Positions 26,549 through 36,346 of a stretch of DNA of 64,000 nt are shown here, in pieces (position 1 is the stretch's first letter; each line of letters starts with the position of its first letter). A model generated the notes under the pieces. The model was not told where the DNA came from, ran no database searches, and saw nothing but the letters and a program-made list of their open reading frames with translations. The stretch covers positions 1 to 64,000 of the forward strand of contig JBHHYU010000001.1 in the NCBI GenBank assembly GCA_046757725.1, given 5' to 3'. The stretch is from JBHHYU01 sp046757725. Lineage in GTDB: Bacteria; Desulfobacterota; Binatia; UBA9968. Made by a program: the position numbers and the translations under genes.

Positions 26549-27511
26549 CTAGAGGTCGAGAGCTGCAGGAAAAAACAGGCTCTCTATGTTCGGTCGCTTG
26601 TCCAAAATCCCCTGTTGGACCTGATATTCTATAAGCGTTGCCAGAGATCTGCGCGCGCAACCTTTTCTTAGGCTGTAAGAAAAATCTTCGCCCATCACCG
26701 TCCTCTCCCACTTTGCCTCGGCTCTATCCTCATCTTTGCGGTATCGGTTGGCCGATGACTCTGCCTGACGGAAAGCTGTGAGCAAGCTTTCCACTACCCA
26801 GGGATTGGCTTCTGCGATCTCCTCGCGGAGGACCACGACATGGTTGATGGGAAAGGCTCCAGTACGGCGAAAAAATTCTTGCTCGGCTTGACGGAAATTG
26901 GGAATAAGATGGCGCAGTCTGCGGTTCGCGAAAAGCCCCTGGTATGGCTCGAAGGCTGCATCCAGTCTCCCATCCTCCACCAGTTCTATAGCATGTGCAC
27001 GAGTTAAGGGGGGAGGAATCAATCGAATAGAAAACCGGGGGGGAGGGGGATGCAAAGACTCCTCTGAGATGTCCGGCTCTGCCACGAACCACTCCACTGT
27101 CTCAAGGTTTACCCCATAATGATTTTGTAAAATGCCCTTCAGCCACACCGGCGTCGTTGCATTATAGCGATGTACGGTTACTCTCTTTCCACCTAGTTCG
27201 GAAGGATGCCGGAGGGGCGAGCCCGCAGAACAATAGAAACAGCGATGGCGGAACCGGCGCGAGAGAAAGACCGGTAGTCCCCGAAGCGGTACTCCTCGTA
27301 AGCGTGCCAGGATAAAAGACGATAACGAGAGTTCACCCCCGTCGATCTTCTCGTCAATAATCCAACGGTGCCTTGCGCCGATGTTATCAAATCCCTCACT
27401 GAAGTGGGTTCGAACGTGAAGTTTTACCCCCTTCGGTTGCACCGATCTGTCAATAAGGGCTTGAGTATTCGGTGCTCGACCAAGTCCTAAAACAAGGGGT
27501 AGCTTCGTCAT
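26549..27511 (-). CDS. 4,5-dihydroxyphthalate decarboxylase-like protein (periplasmic-binding fold)
   Basis: A 320-residue protein resembling Pht5-type decarboxylases, which share the type 2 periplasmic-binding fold. Supporting stretches are GELSLSSFILARLRG, LPVFLSRRFRH, PSELGGKRVTVHRYNATTPVWLKGILQNHYGV and GRLDAAFEPYQ. There is no signal peptide, so it is probably a cytoplasmic enzyme and not a transport protein. Substrate unknown; many bacterial genomes hold several paralogs with no phthalate pathway. It ends the pyrF-proS block, 4 nt downstream of the pyrF stop region, so it is likely co-transcribed with it. Confidence 0.68.
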   Translation of the reverse strand: MTKLPLVLGLGRAPNTQALIDRSVQPKGVKLHVRTHFSEGFDNIGARHRWIIDEKIDGGELSLSSFILARLRGVPLRGLPVFLSRRFRHRCFYCSAGSPLRHPSELGGKRVTVHRYNATTPVWLKGILQNHYGVNLETVEWFVAEPDISEESLHPPPPRFSIRLIPPPLTRAHAIELVEDGRLDAAFEPYQGLFANRRLRHLIPNFRQAEQEFFRRTGAFPINHVVVLREEIAEANPWVVESLLTAFRQAESSANRYRKDEDRAEAKWERTVMGEDFSYSLRKGCARRSLATLIEYQVQQGILDKRPNIESLFFPAALDL

Positions 27512-27515
27512 ATCT

Positions 27516-28280
27516 CTAGGAGGTCAGTAACCTGCCGTATTCCATTTCAGAGACCATTGCTTGTGCGGCCCTAAGGGGGTCCTTGGCCTCCAAGATTGAG
27601 CGCCCGACGACTATATAATCGACCCCTGCCCGTATTGCCTCCCTTGGGGTCATCACGCGCTTCTGATCGTCGCGCTTTTTCTTCGAGGGCCGGATTCCAG
27701 GCGAAACAATGATAAAACGATGACCGCAGGAAGCGCGAATACCAGCGACCTCATGGGGAGCAGCTACAACCCCATCCATGCCTGCTTCCCGGCTTAGAGT
27801 AGCCAGACGGGCAACCTGATCGGCCACCTCTCGATCGACACCCACTTTTTCAAGGTCGCTTTTGTTAAGACTGGTCAAAACAGTGACCGCCAACATGATG
27901 GGCCGCCTCAGTGCCTCTTGGCGACAGACTCGGCGTACCTCTCTAACAGTCAGTCGCATCATCTCCAGACTACCGGAGGCATGTACATTGAACATCTTTA
28001 CTCCCAGACGTGTTGCCTCAATAGCAGCTTTTGCTACCGTCGTTGGTATATCGTGAAATTTGAGGTCTAAAAACACCTCACCTCCCATGTCTTGGATCAG
28101 GCGCACAGCAGATGGACCGGCGCATGTAAAGAGCTGCTTCCCAACCTTGAACATGCCAACCTTTCCTGCCAGGCGTGAAACCAGACTTTTCATTCTCTCG
28201 AGATCATCCAGGTCAAGAGCAAGGATCAACCTCTCTCGCATGGAAGAGGGGGACCGAACCAACTGGAGATTCGACGCCAT
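27516..28280 (-). CDS. pyrF: Orotidine 5'-phosphate decarboxylase PyrF
   Basis: A 254-residue TIM-barrel decarboxylase. LALDLDD (substrate Asp), then DLKFHDIPTTV with the catalytic Lys and Asp, IIVSPGIR and VDYIVVGRSI (phosphate loop) are in the right order. It makes UMP in de novo pyrimidine synthesis. The ATG at 28280 comes 2 nt after the proS stop, implying coupling; an ATG at residue 14 would be closer to the usual family N-terminus. Standalone relative to other pyr genes. Confidence 0.93.
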   Translation of the reverse strand: MASNLQLVRSPSSMRERLILALDLDDLERMKSLVSRLAGKVGMFKVGKQLFTCAGPSAVRLIQDMGGEVFLDLKFHDIPTTVAKAAIEATRLGVKMFNVHASGSLEMMRLTVREVRRVCRQEALRRPIMLAVTVLTSLNKSDLEKVGVDREVADQVARLATLSREAGMDGVVAAPHEVAGIRASCGHRFIIVSPGIRPSKKKRDDQKRVMTPREAIRAGVDYIVVGRSILEAKDPLRAAQAMVSEMEYGRLLTS

Positions 28281-28282
28281 TT

Positions 28283-30010
28283 TTAGAGACTCATTGCGTC
28301 TGTAACCAACGCTTGTATCTTCTGCCGCGCCTCACCCACTGAAAACTCTTCAACACTGCCGCCACGCCGCCAACGCACTTCCACGCAGTCCCTTTTCAGT
28401 CCCTTGGCACCAATGGTAACCCGTAACGGAACCCCGATGAGATCCGCATCCTTAAACTTGACACCGGGCCGTTCATCCCGATCATCCAAGAGGACCTCAA
28501 TCCCGTGCCTTAAGAGATCCCCGTAGAGTACATCGGTTACGGCTCCAATTTGTTCATCTTTGTAGTTGATCGGTAAGATCAGAACATGAAAAGGGGCCAA
28601 TAAAAAAGGCCAGATAATTCCACTGTCATCGTGGTTTTGCTCAACAGCGGCGGCGAGCAAACGAGTGATACCGATTCCATAGCAACCCATTTCAATTGGC
28701 CGCTCCCGGCCTTCGGCATCGAGGTAGGTCGCACCCATGGATTCACTGTATTTCTTTCCTAGATAGAAGACCTGCCCAACCTCAATTCCACGATGGTACT
28801 CTAGGGCCCCGGTATCACACCGAGGACAGGGGTCTCCTGCCAATGCCGTTCGAAGATCGGCAAAATTGGAAGGTGTAAAATCCCGCTCCTGATCCACCTC
28901 TATCAAATGGGCATTGACTTCGTTGGCACCTGTCACCGCCCTGCGTATTCCCTGTATAGCCTGGTCTGCAACGATACGGAGATTGAGCCCCATAGGTCCC
29001 AGAAAACCAGGCGGAATATTGGTGGCTTCCTCGAGCTCCGCGTCGTTCGCCAGGGCTACCTCCTGACAGTTTAAGACCGACCTCAGCTTTGATTCATTGA
29101 CCTCATGATCCCCACGGACCAAAACAGCCACTAACTCTGTTTGGTCAACCTTGTAGACTAGCGTCTTGACGAACCTCGCCGGAGGCAGGGAAAGAAAATT
29201 AGCCACCTCAGCCACGCTTTTCTTCCCTGGGGTGGCGACTTTTTTTGAGGGTGGGGAGGGTTCTTTGAGGTCGCGCGCTGATGGCCGCTGCGTCTTGACC
29301 TCCGCCTTCTGGACGTTGGCCGTGTAGTCACAACGATTACAGCTTACGAGAGCATCCTCTCCCGAATCGGCGAGCACCTGAAATTCATGGGAGAGGGAGC
29401 CCCCTATGGTACCTGTATCCGCCTCTACTGGACGAAACTTCAGACCACAGCGGGTAAAGATTTTTTTGTAGGCTTGAAACATGTTTTCATATTCTCGCCG
29501 GCAGTCTTCTTGAGTGGCGTGGAAGCTGTACGCATCCTTCATGATGAACTCTCGACCCCGCATCAAGCCAAACCGGGGACGCACTTCATCGCGGAACTTG
29601 GTTTGGATCTGGTACAGGTTCAACGGAAGCTCGCGATAGGACCGAACCACATGCCGGACTAAGTCTGTAATCACTTCCTCATGCGTAGGACCAAGGCAGA
29701 AATCTCTCTCGTGACGGTCCTTGAAGCGTAAAAGTTCCTTCCCGTAGACTTCCCAACGGCCACTTTCCTGCCACAGCTCGGCGGGGGAAACAATGGGTAG
29801 TAAAAGCTCCTGTGCCCCGGCCCGATTCATTTCCTCTCTCACCGTGGTCTCTATCTTGCGGATAATCCTGACTGCTAAGGGGAGGAAATCGTAAATGCCT
29901 CGACTCACTTGGCGGATAATCCCCGCGCGGACCAGGAGTTTGTGACTGACTACCTCTGCGTCAGCAGGGTCCTCTTTTAGCGTCGGTATGAACGTTGTGC
30001 TCCAGCGCAT
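28283..30010 (-). CDS. proS: Prolyl-tRNA synthetase ProS
   Basis: A 575-residue class II synthetase of bacterial type. Motif 1/2 region: IIRQVSRGIYDFLPLAVRIIRKI and FRDEVRPRFGLMRGREF; motif 3: GCYGIGITRLLAA. The central editing (INS) domain lies about residues 230-390 (VAEVANFLSLPPARFVKTLVY). The C-terminal anticodon-binding domain ends the protein. Start supported by AGAGAAG a few nt upstream. It charges tRNA-Pro. Gene order ispG-proS-pyrF on the same strand with small gaps. Confidence 0.95.
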   Translation of the reverse strand: MRWSTTFIPTLKEDPADAEVVSHKLLVRAGIIRQVSRGIYDFLPLAVRIIRKIETTVREEMNRAGAQELLLPIVSPAELWQESGRWEVYGKELLRFKDRHERDFCLGPTHEEVITDLVRHVVRSYRELPLNLYQIQTKFRDEVRPRFGLMRGREFIMKDAYSFHATQEDCRREYENMFQAYKKIFTRCGLKFRPVEADTGTIGGSLSHEFQVLADSGEDALVSCNRCDYTANVQKAEVKTQRPSARDLKEPSPPSKKVATPGKKSVAEVANFLSLPPARFVKTLVYKVDQTELVAVLVRGDHEVNESKLRSVLNCQEVALANDAELEEATNIPPGFLGPMGLNLRIVADQAIQGIRRAVTGANEVNAHLIEVDQERDFTPSNFADLRTALAGDPCPRCDTGALEYHRGIEVGQVFYLGKKYSESMGATYLDAEGRERPIEMGCYGIGITRLLAAAVEQNHDDSGIIWPFLLAPFHVLILPINYKDEQIGAVTDVLYGDLLRHGIEVLLDDRDERPGVKFKDADLIGVPLRVTIGAKGLKRDCVEVRWRRGGSVEEFSVGEARQKIQALVTDAMSL

Positions 30011-30058
30011 GGTCTTCTCTTTCTTTGAGGCAGAGAACGCAATGGGTAAACAGCACCC

Positions 30059-31153
30059 CTAATCGTCCCGGGCAGCACCTTTTTCTGCCGCCTTCTCCAC
30101 CACGAGCTTTTCCACCTCCTCCATGAGGGTGCTTACGATCTGTGCCTCAGGAACCTTACGGATCACTTCCCCCTTTTTAAAGATGAGGCCGATACCCTTG
30201 CCTCCCGCGACACCGATGTCAGCAGCACGTGCCTCACCCGGACCGTTTACTTCACAACCCATGACAGCCACATGGATATCCTGTTTGCTGAATGGAATCA
30301 TACGTTGTTCCACTTCCTTGGCTAAACTGACCAGGTCGATATCCGCGCGGCCGCAGGAAGGGCAAGCAACGAACGTTAGCCCTCCCCCGCGCAATTTAAG
30401 GGATTTCAATATCTCAATTCCTACCCGCACCTCTTCCACTGGATCAGCCGAGAGCGAAACGCGGATGGTATCTCCGATCCCCTCCGCCAAAAGCGTGCCG
30501 ATACCCACTGATGACTTAATAGTTCCCACAGAGGGGGTCCCCGCCTCAGTGACCCCTAAGTGCAATGGATAGTCTACTTTCTGGGCCAGGAGGCGGTAGG
30601 CCTCGATCATCATGAGAGGATCTGAGGATTTAAGGGAGACCTTGATCTGATTATAGCCGAGATCTTCCAATATATGGATATGGCGCAGCGCGCTCTGGAC
30701 CATTCCGCCTGCGGTGGGACCACCAAACTGCTTCAAAAGATCTTTTTCCAAGGAACCTGCATTCACCCCGATCCGGATCGGGATCTTGCGTTCTGAGGCG
30801 GCTTTGATCACCTCCTGAATGTATCGACGAGCACCTATGTTACCTGGATTGAGGCGCAGTCCGTCGACTCCCTGCTCCAAGGCCATGAGGGCTAGCTTGT
30901 AATTAAAATGGATATCGGCAATGAGCGGTACTCTGATCTGTTTTCTGATCTCTCTGAGTCGCTCGGCCGCCTCCCGCACGGGGACCGCTACTCGTACAAT
31001 GTCACACCCAGCCACCTCTAGGGCCCATATCTGGTCCACCGTCGCGTTCACATCGCGGGTATCCGTTTTGGTCATGGATTGAACCGCAATCGGGGCATTG
31101 CCCCCCACTTTGAGGCTGCCGATCTGGATCTGTCTCGTGTTACGTCGCTTCAT
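30059..31153 (-). CDS. ispG: 4-hydroxy-3-methylbut-2-enyl diphosphate synthase IspG
   Basis: A 364-residue IspG (GcpE). N-terminal TIM barrel (PIAVQSMTKTDTRDV, then ADIHFNYKLAL, LRLNPGNIG) and a C-terminal iron-sulfur domain with CPSCGR and the third ligand in MGCEVNGPGEA. It converts MEcPP to HMBPP in the MEP isoprenoid pathway, with an electron donor such as ferredoxin or flavodoxin. Short form without the plant-type insert. Fourteen nt upstream is a small palindrome (ACTCTA-a-TAGAGT, 31167-31179), possibly regulatory. 48 nt separate it from proS. Confidence 0.95.
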   Translation of the reverse strand: MKRRNTRQIQIGSLKVGGNAPIAVQSMTKTDTRDVNATVDQIWALEVAGCDIVRVAVPVREAAERLREIRKQIRVPLIADIHFNYKLALMALEQGVDGLRLNPGNIGARRYIQEVIKAASERKIPIRIGVNAGSLEKDLLKQFGGPTAGGMVQSALRHIHILEDLGYNQIKVSLKSSDPLMMIEAYRLLAQKVDYPLHLGVTEAGTPSVGTIKSSVGIGTLLAEGIGDTIRVSLSADPVEEVRVGIEILKSLKLRGGGLTFVACPSCGRADIDLVSLAKEVEQRMIPFSKQDIHVAVMGCEVNGPGEARAADIGVAGGKGIGLIFKKGEVIRKVPEAQIVSTLMEEVEKLVVEKAAEKGAARDD

Positions 31154-31336
31154 GGTTAGCTTTCTAACTCTAATAGAGTACTGGAAAGGTTGTCAATAAA
31201 CAGTTTACTCTTCCGCAAAAGGTGTGAACATCCGGAGGGTCAACATATTGATTCTGCAGGGATTTACGCCGGTTTACAAGGGCCCTTCACGCGTGTTTTT
31301 TAACTGCTGGCCAGCCACACGGGTCATGGATCCTTA

Positions 31337-34300
31337 CTAGAGCACCGGATGCGTCGATTCTGGGTTGCTAGAGGTAGAGGCGAACTCTTTGCGGGTAGGG
31401 ATTCCGAGGAGGCGTTTAAATGCTGTACCCATGTCATCCACCATAGCGTACAGACATGGGATGAAGACCAAGGTGAGGCAGGTGGCAAACGAGAGACCCC
31501 AAACCACGGAGATTGCCATGGGGGAGAGAAACTTCGCTTGTCCAGTGGCGAAGAACGCCAAAGGAACAAGGCCACCGACGGTCGTGACCGTCGTAAGTAA
31601 AACCGGCCGAAGTCGCGCCACCCCGGAAGCCAAGAGCGCTTCATCTCGAGGTACCCCTTGATCCCGGGCTCGGTTAATGAAATCTACCAGAATCAAAGAG
31701 TCATTGACGACTATCCCGGCAAGCGCGATGAGTCCCATGACGGAGAGGAAGCTCAACGGTTCCCCCATGATTAAGTGTCCAATAACCACGCCAACCATAC
31801 CGAAGGGGATAGCTGTCATGACGATGAGGGGCTGAATAAACGATTTAAAGAGTGAGCCCAAGACAAAATAGATGAGTAGAAACGCGATCAGGGAGATCTG
31901 CGGTAACGCAGTTACAGCCTCCTGGAACTCTTGCCGTTCTCCCTTGAGAATGACCCGATATCCGGGGAATTGGCGATCCACATCAGCAAACTTTCGCTTT
32001 AGCCGTTCAGTGATTTGGAAAACATTTGCCCGTTGGGTCTCCACATCAGCTAAAACAGTAATAGCTCGTTTCTGGTCATATCGCCGGATCTTACTTGCAC
32101 CAACAGCGGTGTCCAGATGGGCAATGTCCTGGAGGAATACCCGTTGGCCGGTTGGCAGTGCCAGTTTCATATTGGCCACTGTGTCGAGCCTTTCGCGAAC
32201 CGCTTGAGGAAATCGAATCACGATGGGAACATCCTCATCACGTCGTTGGATGGTTGAGGCCTCGACGCCCCGAAATCCCTGCTGGATTTGCCGGGCAATC
32301 TGTCCCAGATCCAATCCGAGGGCTCGAGCCTCCGGTCGCAAGGTAATCTGAAACTCCTCTTTTCCTTCCGTGAAATCGTCCCGGACATCCTTCACACCGG
32401 GTATGGTATCCAGGAACCCCTTCACCTCGTTTGCTAGTTTGCGTAAAAGTTGAATCTGGTCACCAACGATGCGGGCTTCGATAGCGGGTCCGCCGGGACC
32501 GGCTTGCAGCCTTAGAAACTGGACCTTCGCCATCCCCGGGATACCGGCAATCCCGGCGCGGATTTCTGCAATCACATCGTTAACGCTACGCCGGCGGTCT
32601 TCCTTGAGTTCTACCATCAATTGTCCTAGATTCGGTCCGCTCTCGGCCCGGTGCACGTCCAGGAAAGTGACCCCGACATTGGTGGCGAGCGACTTGAGTT
32701 CTTCCGGAGGTAGGTTTTTAACGACCTGCTCAGCCTTTTTAGCCACCTCGAGCGTGTCTTCGAGCTTGGATGCCGGAGAGGTTTCAAAGTTTACGAAGAA
32801 CTGAGAGGACTCGAATTGCCGAAACAAAACAAAGGGAATCCGATAATAGGCGAAGGCTCCAAGCACTAGGGTCACGCAGAGAAGGGAGGTGACGAACAAA
32901 TAGCGCCATCTCAGGACCAATGTGAGCAGATTCCCATAGGTTTTACGCGCGCGTAACAACCAGGGTGACTCCCGAAGACGAACTTGCTGGGCGTAGGCCG
33001 GTGTAATTAGATCCGTTAGGTGGGAGGGGAGCACCAAAAGCGCCTCTACAAGTGATGCAAGCAGAGCAAAACTGACCACCAGCGGGATAGGTGCTAAAAA
33101 AACTCCCATGGTTCCTGGGAGCATCAAGAGGGGGACGAATGCGGCCACGGTAGTGACCACCGTAGCCACCACGGGCCACGCTACCTCTGCTGCCCCTTGT
33201 ATGGCTGCCCGAGTTGCATCTAGGCCCTCCTCCACGTAACGATAAATGTTTTCTGTGACAATGACAGCGTCATCGACCAAAAGCCCTAGGACTAGGATAA
33301 GGCCGAAGACCGAGACCATGTTGAGACTAATCCCATACACCGACATAAGGACAAGGGCTCCAAGCACCGCGAATGGAATTCCTAAACCCGTGAGCAGGGC
33401 AATGCGGGTTCGCACGAAAAGCCAAAGGGTAATCAGGACAAGGATTAAACCAACGATTCCACTCAAGCGCAGCGTGTTCAGGCGGTTTCGTATAAAAACG
33501 GAAAAGTCGTTGTACACTCCGATGGTCACCGTCTCCGGCAACTCCGCCCGGACGTTTTCTATGAGTTTGCGGACACGTCTTGCGACATCAATAGAATCAC
33601 CCTGACGTTCCTTAGATATCACCAGATTAATCGCCGGACGCCCGTCGAAGCGCCCCATGATGGTGGCATCCTTGAAGGTCTCCCGCACCGTTGCGATATC
33701 ACCCACAGTCAAGGGATGCCCAACTTTTTTTGAGCGTACAATGATTCGCTCAACGTCACGGACTCCTTGGGCCTCGCCCAGAGTGCGCAAGAGGATCTCT
33801 CCGCGAGCCGTCTTCAGCGTTCCCCCGGGAACGTTTCGATTATGGCTGGCAATAACCGCTCTGAGATCATCCAGGCTCAGACCGTAACCCTCGAGCTTTT
33901 CCGCGTCCACCTCAACCCAGATCTGCTTCTCACGGATCCCTAACACGCGAACGGTTGCAACACCTCTGATGCGGCGCAGGTCGTCCCTAAGATCTTTGGC
34001 CATCTCTCTAAGGGTTGCTTCATCGATATTTCCTGCTAGAGACACCGTGATTACGGGAAACGAGGATTTTACTTCTTGAACCTGAGGTTCATCCGCCTCA
34101 TCCGGCAGGTCTGTGACACGGTCGAGTGCGGCTCGGGCATCACTCAGGGCTCTACTCATGTCGGTGTCAGGCTGGAACTTAATCAGGATCTCCGAGCGGC
34201 CTTCTTGGGATATTGATTGGAGCTCTTCCACGTCGTCAATGTCCGTCACTTCATCCTCGATCTTTGCCGTGATGAGCTTTTCCACCTCTTCGGGGGACGC

Positions 34301-34462
34301 CGCGAAGTATTCTGTAGTAATTCGGATTGCCTGCCGCGAAAATTCCGGAAACATTTCCCGATGCATCCTGGAGTAGGTTATCAACCCGGCCCCTAGGATA
34401 AGAAGGGTAAGCAGATTTACCAAAACTCGGTTCCGAACGGAGAACTCGACTAATTTCCTCAC
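31337..34462 (-). CDS. RND efflux transporter, inner-membrane permease
   Basis: A 1,041-residue RND pump of the HAE/AcrB-like type. One N-terminal hydrophobic segment, a large periplasmic loop, then a membrane block with GILVLGLLVDDAVIVTENIYR (the proton-relay Asp pair motif), repeated in the second half as LIALAGIVVNDSLILVDFINR, where the pair is ND. It exports hydrophobic compounds with the adaptor encoded upstream. The start is GTG overlapping the adaptor stop by 4 nt. No outer-membrane channel (TolC) gene is present, so a shared TolC is likely. Ends in a hydrophilic tail. Confidence 0.9.
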   Translation of the reverse strand: MRKLVEFSVRNRVLVNLLTLLILGAGLITYSRMHREMFPEFSRQAIRITTEYFAASPEEVEKLITAKIEDEVTDIDDVEELQSISQEGRSEILIKFQPDTDMSRALSDARAALDRVTDLPDEADEPQVQEVKSSFPVITVSLAGNIDEATLREMAKDLRDDLRRIRGVATVRVLGIREKQIWVEVDAEKLEGYGLSLDDLRAVIASHNRNVPGGTLKTARGEILLRTLGEAQGVRDVERIIVRSKKVGHPLTVGDIATVRETFKDATIMGRFDGRPAINLVISKERQGDSIDVARRVRKLIENVRAELPETVTIGVYNDFSVFIRNRLNTLRLSGIVGLILVLITLWLFVRTRIALLTGLGIPFAVLGALVLMSVYGISLNMVSVFGLILVLGLLVDDAVIVTENIYRYVEEGLDATRAAIQGAAEVAWPVVATVVTTVAAFVPLLMLPGTMGVFLAPIPLVVSFALLASLVEALLVLPSHLTDLITPAYAQQVRLRESPWLLRARKTYGNLLTLVLRWRYLFVTSLLCVTLVLGAFAYYRIPFVLFRQFESSQFFVNFETSPASKLEDTLEVAKKAEQVVKNLPPEELKSLATNVGVTFLDVHRAESGPNLGQLMVELKEDRRRSVNDVIAEIRAGIAGIPGMAKVQFLRLQAGPGGPAIEARIVGDQIQLLRKLANEVKGFLDTIPGVKDVRDDFTEGKEEFQITLRPEARALGLDLGQIARQIQQGFRGVEASTIQRRDEDVPIVIRFPQAVRERLDTVANMKLALPTGQRVFLQDIAHLDTAVGASKIRRYDQKRAITVLADVETQRANVFQITERLKRKFADVDRQFPGYRVILKGERQEFQEAVTALPQISLIAFLLIYFVLGSLFKSFIQPLIVMTAIPFGMVGVVIGHLIMGEPLSFLSVMGLIALAGIVVNDSLILVDFINRARDQGVPRDEALLASGVARLRPVLLTTVTTVGGLVPLAFFATGQAKFLSPMAISVVWGLSFATCLTLVFIPCLYAMVDDMGTAFKRLLGIPTRKEFASTSSNPESTHPVL

Positions 34463-35709
34463 GTTTTGAGCTCCCGTTTTCCCACGACCTGGATGGCAGC
34501 TCCTTCCTGAAGCAACTGTTGGCCGGTTACCACTAGAAGATCGCCTGGCCTGAGTCCTTCTCGTATGAGATGTTGAGATCCAAAGGTTCGAGCAATCGTA
34601 ACGGGCCGGCGGTGGGCGACTCTACGGTTTTCATCGGCAACGAACACCGCGGGGGCACCGTTCCCCCTAACAATGCTCGAACGTGGGATCAGAATAGCCC
34701 TTGGGTAGGTGCGGACCGGTATAAACGCGCGGGCAAACATTCCTGGGAGGAGCTGCCTTGGAGCCTCGTTTTTTACGATAACCTCCACCGGAAAACTTCG
34801 GGTCTCGTCATCTGCACGAGGGCCAATGTATTCGACCTTGCCGAGGAAGGATTCCGACTGGTCTTTAAGCCTGACCTCGGCTATGATTCCGGGTCGGAGA
34901 AAGCTGATGTCATCCGGCGCGATCCGTACCAATAATCTCACTTTTGTGATGTCGGCTAGGTGGAAAAGAACAGAAGTCGGAGAAACCTGTTCACCGAGAG
35001 TTACCTTCTTTTCGGATATGATTCCCGAAAAAGGGGCTTGAACCCTGGTATCGGCCAAGGCCTTGCGGGCCCTTGCTAATTCCGCCTGTGCCGACGCCAA
35101 CTCAGCTTCCGCCACTAAGCGCTGGACCTCGGCTTCCTGCAACCCGCTTTCGGCCCGCTCAAACTCCTCCTCACTTTGGCGAACGGCCAACTCCGCGCGC
35201 TCTACGTCTTGTTTGGCGATTAGCTTTTTCTCCAGTAAGCTGAGTAATCGGTTATGTTCAGATTGGGATAATCGTAGCTTTTCTTTGCTGAGGCGAATGA
35301 GCGTTTTTTGTCGTACTATGTCAACTTCCTTGGCACGAACCTCTGCCAGACCACGGGCTACCAGTGCAGTCTGGTGATTTACCTCGATTCGAAAAGATGT
35401 TGGGTCAATCTTGGCCAGTAGCGCATTCTGTTTTACGTTTGCGCCCAGCTCTATTTTTGAGGGGATCATCGTTACCGGGCCCGAAACCTTAGCTCCTACC
35501 GACGCCTCCCGAATGGCATTTACGGTTCCCAGCGCCTCTAAACGGTATATAAAACGATGTGGTTTGATACTGGCTACTTCCACCGGCACAGGGACTCGCT
35601 CCAGCTCAGCCTGGGTAGGTTTTTTGACTGCGCGGATCAGGTAAAAACTTAATGCGGTCAAGCAAACCATAACCAGTATTGAAATCGTTGTGATTCTTTG
35701 GTGACTCAT
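34459..35709 (-). CDS. RND efflux periplasmic adaptor protein
   Basis: A 416-residue HlyD/AcrA-type adaptor. An N-terminal hydrophobic segment (ITTISILVMVCLTALSFYLIRAV) anchors or exports it, followed by the biotinyl-lipoyl-like part (VGAKVSGPVTMIPSKIEL), a long helical hairpin rich in Glu, Arg and Ala (about residues 125-215) and a beta-barrel with APFSGIISEKKVTLGEQVS. It joins the pump to an outer-membrane channel. No lipobox Cys. Its ATG overlaps the tetR stop by 4 nt and its stop the permease start by 4 nt. Confidence 0.9.
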   Translation of the reverse strand: MSHQRITTISILVMVCLTALSFYLIRAVKKPTQAELERVPVPVEVASIKPHRFIYRLEALGTVNAIREASVGAKVSGPVTMIPSKIELGANVKQNALLAKIDPTSFRIEVNHQTALVARGLAEVRAKEVDIVRQKTLIRLSKEKLRLSQSEHNRLLSLLEKKLIAKQDVERAELAVRQSEEEFERAESGLQEAEVQRLVAEAELASAQAELARARKALADTRVQAPFSGIISEKKVTLGEQVSPTSVLFHLADITKVRLLVRIAPDDISFLRPGIIAEVRLKDQSESFLGKVEYIGPRADDETRSFPVEVIVKNEAPRQLLPGMFARAFIPVRTYPRAILIPRSSIVRGNGAPAVFVADENRRVAHRRPVTIARTFGSQHLIREGLRPGDLLVVTGQQLLQEGAAIQVVGKRELKT

Positions 35710-36308
35710 GAGCGTAAACTCCGTAATGTAGACTGGGTAAAATGCTCACATATAGCATCTAGTTTGAACGCGTTCCGGTCGCAAAGCCACTGCAGAACTA
35801 ACCCGTCCAGAGATGCTAAGATTGCAGAAGCCGCCAGCAAAGGATTATCACAGCAGAACGATCCATCTTCCACTCCGGCAGCGATGATGGCAGCCATATC
35901 GTTGCGTGACGCTGCGTAAGCCTCACTCAAGCGTGTCTGTATTAGAGCGTGATGCTCTCCGCGACCTCCTTCCGCCCAGAAATCAAAAAATACCAAAAAA
36001 AACGGCTCCCATAGACGAAATGTTTGAAAAGCCACCGAGATGAGACGGTCCAGGAGGATGGCAGGCTTATCAATCCCTGCCAATTCTTGCATGTAAAAAT
36101 TTTTCAGCTCAGAGATCATGTGATCATACAGCGCAAGAAAAAGGTCCGTCTTACTCCCGAAGTATTCGTAAATGGTGCCTTTCCCAATACCGGCCTCCGC
36201 TGCCACCGCGCCCATCTTTGCTCGATGGTAACCCTGACGGGCAAAGACCTTCATAGCTGCCTCAAGGATCATTCTTCGTTTTTTATCTTTATCTACAATT
36301 ATAGGCAC
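35706..36308 (-). CDS. TetR family transcriptional regulator
   Basis: A 200-residue regulator. The N-terminal helix-turn-helix (AAMKVFARQGYHRAKMGAVAAEAGIGKGTIYEYFGSK) is typical of TetR/AcrR; the C-terminal ligand domain is variable. The gene starts with GTG preceded by GGGTGG. It is the first gene of a three-gene operon with the adaptor and the pump and probably represses them until a substrate binds. A near-perfect palindrome in its promoter (36329-36344) supports autoregulation. Confidence 0.88.
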   Translation of the reverse strand: MPIIVDKDKKRRMILEAAMKVFARQGYHRAKMGAVAAEAGIGKGTIYEYFGSKTDLFLALYDHMISELKNFYMQELAGIDKPAILLDRLISVAFQTFRLWEPFFLVFFDFWAEGGRGEHHALIQTRLSEAYAASRNDMAAIIAAGVEDGSFCCDNPLLAASAILASLDGLVLQWLCDRNAFKLDAICEHFTQSTLRSLRS

Positions 36309-36317
36309 TTACCACCC

Positions 36318-36346
36318 ATTTTGAATATGACCGACTAGCCGGTCAA
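36318..36346 (-). promoter_or_regulatory. Promoter of the tetR-adaptor-RND operon
   Basis: On the minus strand TTGACC (complement of 36341-36346) and CAAAAT (complement of 36318-36323) with a 17-nt spacer. The operator-like palindrome overlaps the -35 and spacer. Confidence 0.5.
36329..36344. promoter_or_regulatory. Operator-like palindrome for the TetR regulator
   Basis: GACCGACTAGCCGGTC reads almost the same on both strands (arms GACCG/CGGTC with one mismatched pair inside). Its place over the -35 of the tetR operon and the GACCGnC...CGGTC form seen at many TetR sites suggest autorepression. Confidence 0.6.
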
